Source: CAMPJU01 sp036675265 (GTDB taxonomy: Bacteria > Pseudomonadota > Gammaproteobacteria > Xanthomonadales > Xanthomonadaceae). Taken from it: 6,795 nt of DNA. How positions within the stretch are numbered: position 1 is the first letter of the stretch; the number at the start of each line of letters is the position of its first letter. Under the pieces are notes generated by a model. That model searched no databases. It had not been told where the DNA came from and worked only from the letters and a program-made list of their open reading frames with translations. The position numbers and the translations under genes were made by a program. The stretch spans positions 1 to 6,795 of the forward strand of contig JAKFFJ010000069.1 in assembly GCA_036675265.1 (NCBI GenBank), read 5' to 3'. This document shows positions 1 to 6,550 of this stretch, piece by piece.

Positions 1-240
1 GTCGAGCCGGCGGAACTGCATCGCGCCGCCGTCGGATTCCGCCCAGACCACGTGGTCGTCGTCGGGCCAGCGCACGGCCTGCACCGCGTGGTCGACCAGC
101 GGCGCGGTGTGGTGCGACAGCATCTTCTCGGCGCGGGCGTAGTCGTCCGCGGTCACGCTCGCCGGTTCCTGCGCCGCTGCCGTCCCCAGCCCCGCCAGCA
201 GCAAGCCCAACGCCCCGCCCCGCATCAGCCCGAAGTGCAT
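1..240 (-). CDS. Exported S9-family (DPP-IV-like) serine peptidase, N-terminal part (gene continues beyond the left edge)
   Basis: Only the first 80 codons are in the window; the reading frame is open to base 1. The protein starts MHFGLMRGGALGLLLAGL and has a clear Sec signal peptide: a short charged start, a Leu/Gly/Ala-rich core and an AAA-type cleavage site near residue 23, just before QEP. The mature start, with ADDYARAEKML, HHTAPLVDHAV and RWPDDDHVVW, resembles the opening of the N-terminal beta-propeller of exported S9 prolyl-oligopeptidase/DPP-IV peptidases of Xanthomonadaceae. Such enzymes cleave peptides in the periplasm, often after proline. The catalytic Ser-Asp-His domain would lie outside the window, so activity cannot be judged. 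The ATG at 238-240 is chosen because a GGAG sits 6 nt upstream; an internal Met at residue 6 is a weaker alternative. The gene follows the macroglobulin gene on the same strand after 94 bp and may share its transcript. The coding call is firm; the family is judged from a short stretch. Confidence 0.72.
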   Translation of the reverse strand, partial: MHFGLMRGGALGLLLAGLGTAAAQEPASVTADDYARAEKMLSHHTAPLVDHAVQAVRWPDDDHVVWAESDGGAMQFRRLD

Positions 241-246
241 CGCCCG

Positions 247-250
247 CTCC
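247..250 (-). promoter_or_regulatory. Ribosome binding site of the S9-like peptidase gene
   Basis: On the minus strand the sequence reads TGGAGCGGGCG before the ATG at 240. GGAG with 6-nt spacing is a good Shine-Dalgarno site and supports this start over the internal Met six codons in. Confidence 0.65.
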
Positions 251-296
251 AGAGGTGTGAAGCAGGCGATCCTAGCGCAACGCTTCCGGCTCGCCC

Positions 297-314
297 CTGC
301 AGGAAGTCCTGCAG
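297..314. repeat. Perfect inverted repeat (hairpin) between the macroglobulin and peptidase genes
   Basis: The 18 bases are CTGCAGGA, AG, TCCTGCAG: two perfect 8-base arms with a 2-base centre. As RNA this would fold into a 7-bp stem with a 4-nt loop. It begins about 20 nt after the macroglobulin stop codon on the minus strand. No T-run follows on that strand, so it is not a canonical intrinsic terminator. It could be a weak attenuator, an mRNA-stabilising 3' hairpin or chance. It contains two CTGCAG palindromes 6 nt apart. Confidence 0.4.
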
Positions 315-334
315 CGGCGGACGTGGCTCGCGTT

Positions 335-3300
335 TCAAGGCGTCGCCCCCGGCCCTTGGATGCTGATCCGCATCGCGGCCGTGCGCGCCCGCGTGGCTTC
401 GCCGTACATCAGCTCCGCCATCGCCGGTGCCGCGAGGTAGTCGCCCGTGTTGGCGACGCGCGCGAAATAATGGATTTCATGCCGGCCCGGCGACAGATGT
501 TCCGCATAGAACCTGGGCTTGCGCGGATCCAGCCTGCGCTGGTCGAACGCCCAATCGCCCTTGTCGGCCAAGGCCTGCACGTCCACGCCCGCTACGCCCG
601 CCAGCGACAGGTCCACCGGCCGTAGCCCACCGGGGAGGTCGTCGGTCACCGCCACGAAATCACGCGCCGCGGCATTGGACAGCACCAGGGTGACCCGCAC
701 CCAATCGCCTTCGCGCAGCGTGGCGCCCGCGAGCGGAACCCAGCGATGCCCGCGCAGCACGGCATACCGTCGCTCGAGCGCGAAGCCCACGGCCGTGCTT
801 TGCGCATGCCGTGCGTCCTCGAGGTAGCTGACCCGGGCCAGGTAGGCGACAGGAGCGTCTGCCGGTGCGACCGCCGACAGCGACAACGTGCCGTGCGCCG
901 GCGCGGGAAAGCCCGCCCTCGCCTGCGGCGCACCTGCCTGCAGGGCGATGCGCTCCTTCGTCGCCCCGACGTTGGCATCCACCAGGACCGGCATCGATCC
1001 GACGCCGTCCTTTTCATGCAGTGCGATCAGGCAGATCGCACTCGTCTGCGTGTCGACGTCGGCGGCACCGCCCGCGTACAGGTCGGACAGGCCCGCCTGC
1101 AGCGCGAGACGCGCACCGGCCGGCGCCAGTTGCGGAAAGTCGCCGAACAGGCGGATCAGCGCACACTGCTCGCGCCTGCGCGATCCCATCCAGCGGGCCC
1201 ATGGCTTCTCGTCGCCGCGCACCACGCGCGCCTCGCCGCGCAACGGCGCCTCGCCGACCAGTACTCCGAAGGCATCCGCGGCGCGTGGGTGCCCGGCCGC
1301 TGCCAGCGCGCGCGCCGCGGCGATGCGCCCGGGCAACGACAAGGCCCGCCGCGATTGCCACAAGCCATCCAGATGGACCGCCGGTCGCGCCTCCACGCTG
1401 GCGGCGAACGCGAGTTCATCCGCCTGGTCGTCGTCCTCGAACCAGTCGGAGGACGCCAGCAGCTTGCGTGCGTCCGCCTCCACCGCCTCGGGCACCGCAT
1501 GGCCGAGCCGGCGCAGGACGCCGAACGCATCCACGGTATAGGCGGTCAGCGCGATGTTCGGGGCGTAGTCGATATCGTCCTGGAAGGCCGACGGGTCCGC
1601 GAAGTAACGCATCGCGCCGTCGTCCGACTGGAACACGGCCGCATTGTCCAGCGCTTCCTGCACCACCGCTTCGGCTCCTGGCCACGCTGCATCGCCTCGT
1701 TCGATGGCCAGAGCGGCGGCGACGGCGCGGCTCAGGACCTGCTCCCAGCAGCGATGGGGATACCCGCGGAGGGCATCGGTCCATGCATGGATGAGCGCGT
1801 CGTTTCCGCGCCAGATGCTGACGTCCAGGCGAGGCTGCGAAGCACCTGCCGGCAGCGTCGGCAACGTGAGCGCCAGCGGTTCCTCGCCGATCCAGCCGGC
1901 CTGCGTGCGGGACGCGGGAATGGTCGGCGAAGCCACGTCCATGCGTGTCGCGATGGCGTCGCGCCCGGCGCGCGTGGCCGCAGCCGCGGTGAGCAGCAGG
2001 GCGCCTGCGCGCTCCGGCGCCAGCTCCACGCCGAAGCTCGCCTGCCCGGATGCGGGCAAGGCAAGGGAGGCCGTGTGCGTGCTCGTCCCCGCCTCACCCT
2101 GCACGCGCAGCATGGCCGTGGCCTGGCTGGGCTGCGCGGCTGCATGGCGCACGTTCGTGGCGATGCGCGTGCGGTCGCCCGGGTACACCCGCACCGGCGC
2201 CTGCAGCCGGGCCTCCACGGGAAGGCCCGCTTCCAGCACCGCATCGGTCATGGCGAAGTCGTCGCCCGCATCGTTGCTCCAGGCAATGGCGCGCCAGCGC
2301 GTGAGGTTGTCGGGCACGGCCAGGTCGAGGACGCGCGTCTCGCCGGGAGCGAGAAAGATGTCCGTGCGCCACAGCGCGGTGTCGGCAAACCGGGTGCGCA
2401 CGCGCGCCTGCGCCAGGGCGTCCGGTCCGGGGGCGTCGGTGGAAGCCGGCCGCGGGCGGCCCGGGCGCCCGTCGCCGGACTTCGTGGCCGGAGCATCGAC
2501 CGACCTTGAGCCTGGCACGTCGACCGGCGAAGGCTCGTCGAAGACGACCGCCGGCGCTGCCGGTGGCGGGGGCGGCGCGGGGGCCGTGACGTCGTCGTCG
2601 GCGATGGCGCCCGTGCCCACCACGGTCACCGTATCGAGCGTCGAAGCCGATTCGACGTGACCCGGAGCCAGCAGCGCGACGCTGGTCGAATCGCCGGAAG
2701 CAGCTACGGCCGACATCTGCTCGGCGGTCAGGATCGTCGTCGACTCCACCGAGGACACGTCGATGGGATTGGCCCGGCGTTCGCGCAGGGCCGCCGCCTG
2801 GCCATCGCACGCCTGCGAACCCGGCGCGCAGCGTTCGACGTCGCGCCCCACGGGCAGCAGCCATCGCCACGGCGCGGCGTTCCAGGTGCCGAAACCCGCG
2901 TTGCGCGGATACGCATAAGGCGGGCTCGCGCCCAGCCATTCCAGCGGGTCCATCGCCTGCGCATGGCGGGCGCCCAAGGCGCGAAGTGCGTCGTCAACGA
3001 CCGCCAGCGTGACGCTACGGGCCGTACCGGTGCTGTTGTGCAGGCGCAGGTGCACGGTGTCCGCCGGCTCGGCCCGCGTTGCATCGAATGTGATCCGCAC
3101 GGGGGGTTCGGCGGGCGGGGAAAGGCTGAAGTCCACCTCGGCCGAGGCCTCGCTCACCCTGGCGGGCGACCGGTAGCCGGCGGGAAGCGCATCCGCGTCC
3201 GTCTCCGGCTGGCCACGGACATACGCGGTGACGCGCACGCGATGCGGCCATCGTGCCGAGGTCGGCAGCTCGATCGCCTGCGATGCGGCATCGACGCGGA

Positions 3301-6127
3301 CTACGCGCCGGTCGAGCACCGTGCCGCCCCAGCGCGTCACGAGCAGGGCCTGCGCCGATACGGACGGCTGGCCGAGCAGCAGCCGCACCGGCAAACCACG
3401 CGCCATCGGTGTACCGGCTACCTCCAGCACGGGCGCGCGCTTTTCGCCGCGTTGCCAGTCGTGGCCGGCCCAGACGTAGCGCTCGATCGTCGCCGGCGCG
3501 GCGTCGCCGCTGCGGGCGACGATGCGATAGGTGCCGCTGTCCTTGCGCGCAAAGGAACAGTCCCCCTCCTGGCCTGCCACCAGCGTGCAGTGGCGCAGCG
3601 GCACCGGCGCCGCATCGGGCGCCTGGTACTGCACCTCCACCTCGATGGCGGCGCCCGCGTCCTCGCGGCCCTGGGCATCGATCACCACGCCGTGCATGCG
3701 GATCGGAACCGTCGCGTCGAACCAGGCGGGGTCGATGCGCAGCCCCACGTAGCGGTCGAAGCGCGCATAGGGCAACGCCACGACATTGCTGGTCGTGCTC
3801 TCGCGATCGCTGAGCTTGGCTTCGGCCGATACCCGCACCATGCCGAATGCGGGCAGCGGCGCGTCGCCAGCCGTTTCGAAGACCACCGGAAGGACGACCC
3901 GCGCCCGTCCCTGGCCATCGGCCTGAAGGCGCAACGCGTCGCTGTCCGCTATGGCGCTCGGTGTCGCGCCGGCGGTGCGCACGAAGACATGGTCGGCGTA
4001 TGCCGGATGCACTTCGCCGGGATCGGCCTCCAGCAACTGCGCCTGGACGCGCGAGATCTCCACGCCGGCCGCCGAGCCCCCCGAGTAGTAACCGGCTTCC
4101 ACCTCGACCCCGAGCATGTCGCCGTCGCGCAGGACCCGCTCCTCGGCGGAAGCGCGCATCCACAGGTCCTGAGCGCGATAGGTGCCCACGTGGAAGCAGG
4201 CGACGTCGCGACCGTAGCCTTCATCCAGCACCAGGCAGTATTCGCCGTCCGGCGCGTGGATCGGGATCCTGGTTTCACCGCTGGCGGCACCCATCGCGTC
4301 CAGCGGCGCGCTCCAATGCAACAGCTTTCCGTCGATGCCTTCGAGGGCAAGCGCGAGCGTCGTCGCATCTTTCGGCGCCACGAGGGCGCCGTCGCGCAGT
4401 TCCCGCATCCACGCCCGCCAATGCACGGTGTCGCCTGCGCGGTACAACGGTCGATCCGCCACTCCCCAGACGCGTCGATGCGGGACGCCGTCCCTCAACA
4501 CGTCGGAGTAGGTCGGCACGTCGAGGGGAAGTACCGCACGCGCTGCACCCCGCCGGCTGCCGGATTGCACTCGCACCAGCCACTCGGGGCGCGCCGCGGC
4601 GTCGGTGCCGACGCGAAATTCCACGGGAAGCACGAGCAATGCCGTGCCATCGCCCGCAGTGCTCGACCGGGCAACGACCTGCGGCGCCCTGCCCGGCAGG
4701 CTCGCCAGCAACTCGACCTCGGCTCCGGCGACAGGTGCGGAGCCGTCCCACGACATCGCCCAGACCAGCACCTCGCGTGGGCCGGCGCTGGCGAACACGT
4801 CGAAATCCGGCGCCGCCAGCTGGGCAACGGTCCCGCCCCGGCTGCGGTCGGGATCGACGCGGACCAGCGCGCCGCGCTCCAGCGCCTCATGCACCAGCGC
4901 GGGCAGGATGTCCTGCGGCGCGTCGCCCGCGGCCGGCGTCGCCAACGTCGCCTTCGTCTGGCGCTCCGCAAACGCGACGATGTCCACGGGACGAGCGGAT
5001 GCGTTCACCACCTCCACCCGCGCCTTGGCCGGGTCGGCCAGCAGGGCATGTGAGAACTGCGCGCGCAGGGCCGGTCGCGGCGACACCGTCGCCACCCGCG
5101 CCGCAACCGGCTCGGACCGTGCGTCGTCGTCCAGCGCGGGCAGTGCCGGAATGTCGAAATCGACCTGGCCGTGCGCTGCGTCCACGGTGAACTCGACCCA
5201 CCAGCCGGGCGCGCGCGCCGGTTCGCCCTTGCGCAGGTCACCACGCGTGCGCCACGTTTCCTCGCGGCCGCTGGCCAGCAGGCGCACGCCCGCCGGCCAG
5301 CCCCCGATCCACGCCTTGCGCGCGGCCTCGGCAGGCTCACGCGAAAACATGAACCGCATCCGCTCGCCGGGTGCGCAGCCATCGAGCACCAAGCGGCCGT
5401 CGCGCACGCCCGCCAGCCGCGGCGCTTCCAGGCCGGCGCATACCGCGGCGCGCAACCGGAAAGGCTCGCCGGCGACCGCCAAGGCGAGCGCTTCCGCCTG
5501 GCGCCCCGTCAGCGGCCCCTCGGTCGAACGCAACCCTGGCACCACCGACAGCGCCACGATCGTTTCCCCGCCGACCTTCGGCAACACCAGCGTGAAGCGC
5601 GCGTGGTCGCGCTGCCACTCGTACTGGGCCGGCAGCGGACGCAACTCGACCGCGGACGGCCTGTCGTCCAGGCGCAACCGCAACACCGAGGCGATGGCGT
5701 CCGCCGTGACCCGGTCGTGGCTCGAAACCACATGGACGGGCGTGGCGCCCTCCCAACGCAGTAACTGGACGGACACCCTTGGCCGCGTGGTTTCCACCGC
5801 CAGCGTGGCCGGCGCCAACGTCTCCCCGGCGGCCGTCCGCAATCCGCCGGCAAGGTCGACGCGGTAACGCGTCGCCTGTCGCGCCACCTCGCCGAGCGTG
5901 CACGCGAGCTCCGTGTCGCTGGACCAGTCGCACGTTGCGGCGATGGCCGGCGTCAGCCGCACCAAGTCGCGGCGCCGCGTGTTCTGCAGCACCTGCATCG
6001 CCTGTGGAAACCCGAGGACCAGCATGCGCTCGCCCAACTCGACATCGATGCCCCCGGTGGCCCCTCCCGCCGATGCGGCCAACGGCAAAACACCCGCCAG
6101 CGCGAGCGCACCCCATGTCTTCCCCAT
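335..6127 (-). CDS. Periplasmic alpha-2-macroglobulin family protease inhibitor with thioester and extended bait region
   Basis: The product has 1930 residues and ends at the TGA at 335-337. Family role: a periplasmic trap whose bait region is cut by an attacking protease, after which a reactive Cys-Gln thioester bonds to it. Residues 1-20 are a signal peptide (MGKTWGALALAGVLPLAASA) with no lipobox Cys, so the protein should be soluble, unlike the lipoprotein E. coli homologue. Domains in order: N-terminal beta domains to about 540; an MG2-like domain at about 553-634 with DRPLYRAGDTVHWRA; bait-region-associated domain at about 1008-1052, ending LAVVDDALRALG; bait segment at about 1094-1241; A2M domain at about 1242-1329 (ALWRTDIFLAPGETR, VPDNLTRWRAIAWS); helical thioester domain at about 1440-1700 with CWEQ at 1460-1463; C-terminal receptor-binding-like domain at about 1765-1930 (YGEATRARTAAMRI). 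Thirteen cysteines form six apparent pairs plus the thioester Cys. It is longer than E. coli YfhM (about 1650). The start at 6127 has AGGAAG 5 nt upstream. No pbpC neighbour, usual for one bacterial class, is visible on either side. Confidence 0.96.
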   Translation of the reverse strand: MGKTWGALALAGVLPLAASAGGATGGIDVELGERMLVLGFPQAMQVLQNTRRRDLVRLTPAIAATCDWSSDTELACTLGEVARQATRYRVDLAGGLRTAAGETLAPATLAVETTRPRVSVQLLRWEGATPVHVVSSHDRVTADAIASVLRLRLDDRPSAVELRPLPAQYEWQRDHARFTLVLPKVGGETIVALSVVPGLRSTEGPLTGRQAEALALAVAGEPFRLRAAVCAGLEAPRLAGVRDGRLVLDGCAPGERMRFMFSREPAEAARKAWIGGWPAGVRLLASGREETWRTRGDLRKGEPARAPGWWVEFTVDAAHGQVDFDIPALPALDDDARSEPVAARVATVSPRPALRAQFSHALLADPAKARVEVVNASARPVDIVAFAERQTKATLATPAAGDAPQDILPALVHEALERGALVRVDPDRSRGGTVAQLAAPDFDVFASAGPREVLVWAMSWDGSAPVAGAEVELLASLPGRAPQVVARSSTAGDGTALLVLPVEFRVGTDAAARPEWLVRVQSGSRRGAARAVLPLDVPTYSDVLRDGVPHRRVWGVADRPLYRAGDTVHWRAWMRELRDGALVAPKDATTLALALEGIDGKLLHWSAPLDAMGAASGETRIPIHAPDGEYCLVLDEGYGRDVACFHVGTYRAQDLWMRASAEERVLRDGDMLGVEVEAGYYSGGSAAGVEISRVQAQLLEADPGEVHPAYADHVFVRTAGATPSAIADSDALRLQADGQGRARVVLPVVFETAGDAPLPAFGMVRVSAEAKLSDRESTTSNVVALPYARFDRYVGLRIDPAWFDATVPIRMHGVVIDAQGREDAGAAIEVEVQYQAPDAAPVPLRHCTLVAGQEGDCSFARKDSGTYRIVARSGDAAPATIERYVWAGHDWQRGEKRAPVLEVAGTPMARGLPVRLLLGQPSVSAQALLVTRWGGTVLDRRVVRVDAASQAIELPTSARWPHRVRVTAYVRGQPETDADALPAGYRSPARVSEASAEVDFSLSPPAEPPVRITFDATRAEPADTVHLRLHNSTGTARSVTLAVVDDALRALGARHAQAMDPLEWLGASPPYAYPRNAGFGTWNAAPWRWLLPVGRDVERCAPGSQACDGQAAALRERRANPIDVSSVESTTILTAEQMSAVAASGDSTSVALLAPGHVESASTLDTVTVVGTGAIADDDVTAPAPPPPPAAPAVVFDEPSPVDVPGSRSVDAPATKSGDGRPGRPRPASTDAPGPDALAQARVRTRFADTALWRTDIFLAPGETRVLDLAVPDNLTRWRAIAWSNDAGDDFAMTDAVLEAGLPVEARLQAPVRVYPGDRTRIATNVRHAAAQPSQATAMLRVQGEAGTSTHTASLALPASGQASFGVELAPERAGALLLTAAAATRAGRDAIATRMDVASPTIPASRTQAGWIGEEPLALTLPTLPAGASQPRLDVSIWRGNDALIHAWTDALRGYPHRCWEQVLSRAVAAALAIERGDAAWPGAEAVVQEALDNAAVFQSDDGAMRYFADPSAFQDDIDYAPNIALTAYTVDAFGVLRRLGHAVPEAVEADARKLLASSDWFEDDDQADELAFAASVEARPAVHLDGLWQSRRALSLPGRIAAARALAAAGHPRAADAFGVLVGEAPLRGEARVVRGDEKPWARWMGSRRREQCALIRLFGDFPQLAPAGARLALQAGLSDLYAGGAADVDTQTSAICLIALHEKDGVGSMPVLVDANVGATKERIALQAGAPQARAGFPAPAHGTLSLSAVAPADAPVAYLARVSYLEDARHAQSTAVGFALERRYAVLRGHRWVPLAGATLREGDWVRVTLVLSNAAARDFVAVTDDLPGGLRPVDLSLAGVAGVDVQALADKGDWAFDQRRLDPRKPRFYAEHLSPGRHEIHYFARVANTGDYLAAPAMAELMYGEATRARTAAMRISIQGPGATP
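1739..1750 (-). other. Thioester motif CWEQ of the macroglobulin
   Basis: The codons TGC TGG GAG CAG (minus strand) encode Cys1460-Trp-Glu-Gln1463, in the context GYPHRCWEQVLSRAVAAA. Thioester macroglobulins use CxEQ (CGEQ in vertebrates, CLEQ-type in many bacteria). Cys and Gln, which form the bond, are both present, so the protein should be thioester-competent. Trp at the second position is less usual. The following helix and the later YAPNIALTAYTVDAFG and TQTSAICLIALHE segments fit the alpha/alpha-toroid thioester domain. Confidence 0.9.
2552..2581 (-). other. Proline/alanine run in the bait region
   Basis: PAPPPPPAAP (residues 1183-1192) directly follows the receptor-like blocks and leads into AVVFDEPSPVDVPG. 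Such a stretch is extended and flexible. It resembles the periplasm-spanning Pro-rich segment of TonB-type proteins, but it is short and may be only a linker. Confidence 0.6.
2606..2770 (-). other. TonB-dependent-receptor-like peptide blocks within the bait region
   Basis: Three blocks are visible. NPIDVSSVESTTILTAEQ (residues 1120-1137) and STSVALLAPGHV (1147-1158) match, from memory, the start of the plug region in Oar-like TonB-dependent receptors of Xanthomonadaceae. Those typically read '..NPIDVSSVESTTVLTAEQ....VALLAPGTV'. LDTVTVVGTGA (1164-1173) resembles the TonB-box-like N-terminus of such receptors. In the receptors that motif normally comes before the NPIDVSS block; here it comes after. 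There is no barrel and no full plug, so this is not a receptor gene. The frame runs through unbroken as part of the macroglobulin. GC of 2641-2760 is about 66% by hand count, slightly below the surroundings. The resemblance is seen directly; common ancestry is inference. Confidence 0.7.
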
Positions 6128-6132
6128 GCGAG

Positions 6133-6138
6133 CTTCCT
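6133..6138 (-). promoter_or_regulatory. Ribosome binding site deciding the macroglobulin start
   Basis: The minus strand reads AGGAAG, CTCGC, ATG: a strong Shine-Dalgarno with 5-nt spacing before the ATG at 6125-6127. Two upstream in-frame starts, at 6142 and 6181, would put 5 or 18 extra residues before the signal peptide. The Shine-Dalgarno would then lie inside the coding region, so the 6127 start is preferred. Confidence 0.75.
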
Positions 6139-6316
6139 GCATAGTCCCCAGGCCCGAGTGTGCGGCTGGCGCGACGCCCACGACAAGGCGCGATCCAGGT
6201 CATGCGGCGCGTGCTTGCCGGACAGCAGCGGGCAGTTGCCCTGCGCGGCGTCGCACGGTGCGCAGCACATGGACGAAATAGCCGACGTGAACCAGGCCAG
6301 CGTTCGACAGGCAGGC

Positions 6317-6336
6317 ACCGACCGCAACCGACCGCT
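6317..6336. repeat. 10-bp tandem duplication
   Basis: ACCGACCGCA is followed at once by ACCGACCGCT: two copies of a 10-mer differing only in the last base. It lies in the intergenic region. Its length is not a multiple of three, so a duplication here would shift any reading frame crossing it. Confidence 0.5.
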
Positions 6337-6517
6337 GTGCAGCACGTCGCCGTCGATTGCCAGGCGCAGGCGATGGGGCAGGCGGGACGACGTGAACGGG
6401 ATTGCATGGAATCAGGCGCCGGCCGACTGAATGGGCGGCAGCGCAGGGGCGCGCAGCGTACGCGGCGCGAACCGCCGTCGGGGCCTTCCGCCGCGCAGTC
6501 CGCGCGCAGGCGCTGGC

Positions 6518-6523
6518 TATACT
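6518..6523 (+). promoter_or_regulatory. Probable -10 box of the ketosynthase gene
   Basis: TATACT in the context CTGGCTATACTCGCC matches the TATAAT consensus at 5 of 6 positions and stands out in very GC-rich DNA. A GGCTATACT context is familiar from Xanthomonad promoters (recollection). No good -35 hexamer lies 16-18 bp upstream. Transcription would begin near 6530, leaving a leader of about 20 nt that includes the ribosome binding site. Confidence 0.55.
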
Positions 6524-6540
6524 CGCCGCTCGCTGTTTCC

Positions 6541-6544
6541 GGAG
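6541..6544 (+). promoter_or_regulatory. Ribosome binding site of the ketosynthase gene
   Basis: GGAG sits 6 nt before the GTG at 6551. This favours the GTG over the in-frame ATG at 6602, which lacks a Shine-Dalgarno sequence, even though the 17 extra residues are Pro/Ser/Gly-rich and unlike the enzyme core. Confidence 0.6.
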
Positions 6545-6550
6545 TGTTGC

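Larger units (their letters stand above)
2405..2848 (-). other. Extended bait region of the macroglobulin (residues about 1094-1241)
   Basis: This roughly 148-residue stretch lies between the end of the bait-region-associated domain (after LAVVDDALRALG and a Tyr/Trp-rich stretch) and the A2M domain (FADTALWRTDIF), which is where the bait lies in vertebrate alpha-2-macroglobulin. It is much longer than the roughly 40-residue human bait. It opens with a close Cys pair (1100/1107), then an Arg-rich patch ALRERRA, then the receptor-like blocks. A run of Pro/Ala (PAPPPPPAAP) and a Pro/Arg/Asp-rich linker likely to be disordered follow. The many Arg, Leu and Val positions offer cleavage sites for several protease classes. 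Boundaries are approximate. Confidence 0.75.
6128..6550. other. 423-bp divergent intergenic region without a supported gene
   Basis: The region separates the divergent macroglobulin and ketosynthase genes. It holds the macroglobulin ribosome binding site, a 10-bp tandem duplication, and the ketosynthase -10 box and ribosome binding site. No tRNA or other structured RNA is recognised. No convincing -35/-10 pair was found for the macroglobulin. One minus-strand frame (about 6410 down to 6150) has a coding-like base bias (G/C at roughly 83% of third positions by hand count). It has no ATG start with a ribosome binding site, no stop before the macroglobulin start and no recognisable family. It could be a gene remnant or a chance open frame. 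Confidence 0.55.

Noticed and set aside
297..314. Rho-independent terminator after the macroglobulin
   Set aside because: The stem is perfect, but the bases after it on the minus strand (GGGCGAGCC...) contain no T-run.
746..2509. Long plus-strand open frame (587 codons) antisense to the macroglobulin
   Set aside because: It is rich in Arg/Gly/His/Gln with no recognisable domain and is fully covered by the well-supported macroglobulin frame; such shadows are normal in GC-rich genes.
2606..2770. A separate TonB-dependent receptor gene or pseudogene fragment
   Set aside because: The segment is in frame and uninterrupted within the macroglobulin, and no further plug or barrel sequence is present, so it is annotated as part of the bait region.
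2657..5053. Plus-strand open frame of 798 codons antisense to the macroglobulin
   Set aside because: The composition is typical of an antisense shadow (Arg, His, Gln, Ala rich), with no family resemblance. Its length follows from the scarcity of stop codons in GC-rich DNA.
4605..5867. Plus-strand open frame of 420 codons
   Set aside because: It is Ser/Thr/Ala/Arg-rich without domains and lies antisense to the conserved N-terminal half of the macroglobulin.
6139..6144. -10-like TATGCA on the minus strand just before the macroglobulin
   Set aside because: It directly abuts the ribosome binding site, would give an almost leaderless message, and has no -35 partner.
6128..6181. Upstream in-frame start of the macroglobulin at 6181 or 6142
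   Set aside because: It would add residues in front of a well-formed signal peptide, and the strong AGGAAG site lies just before 6127 instead.
6158..6430. Plus-strand 90-codon open frame in the intergenic region
   Set aside because: There is no ribosome binding site, no recognisable family and an unremarkable composition.
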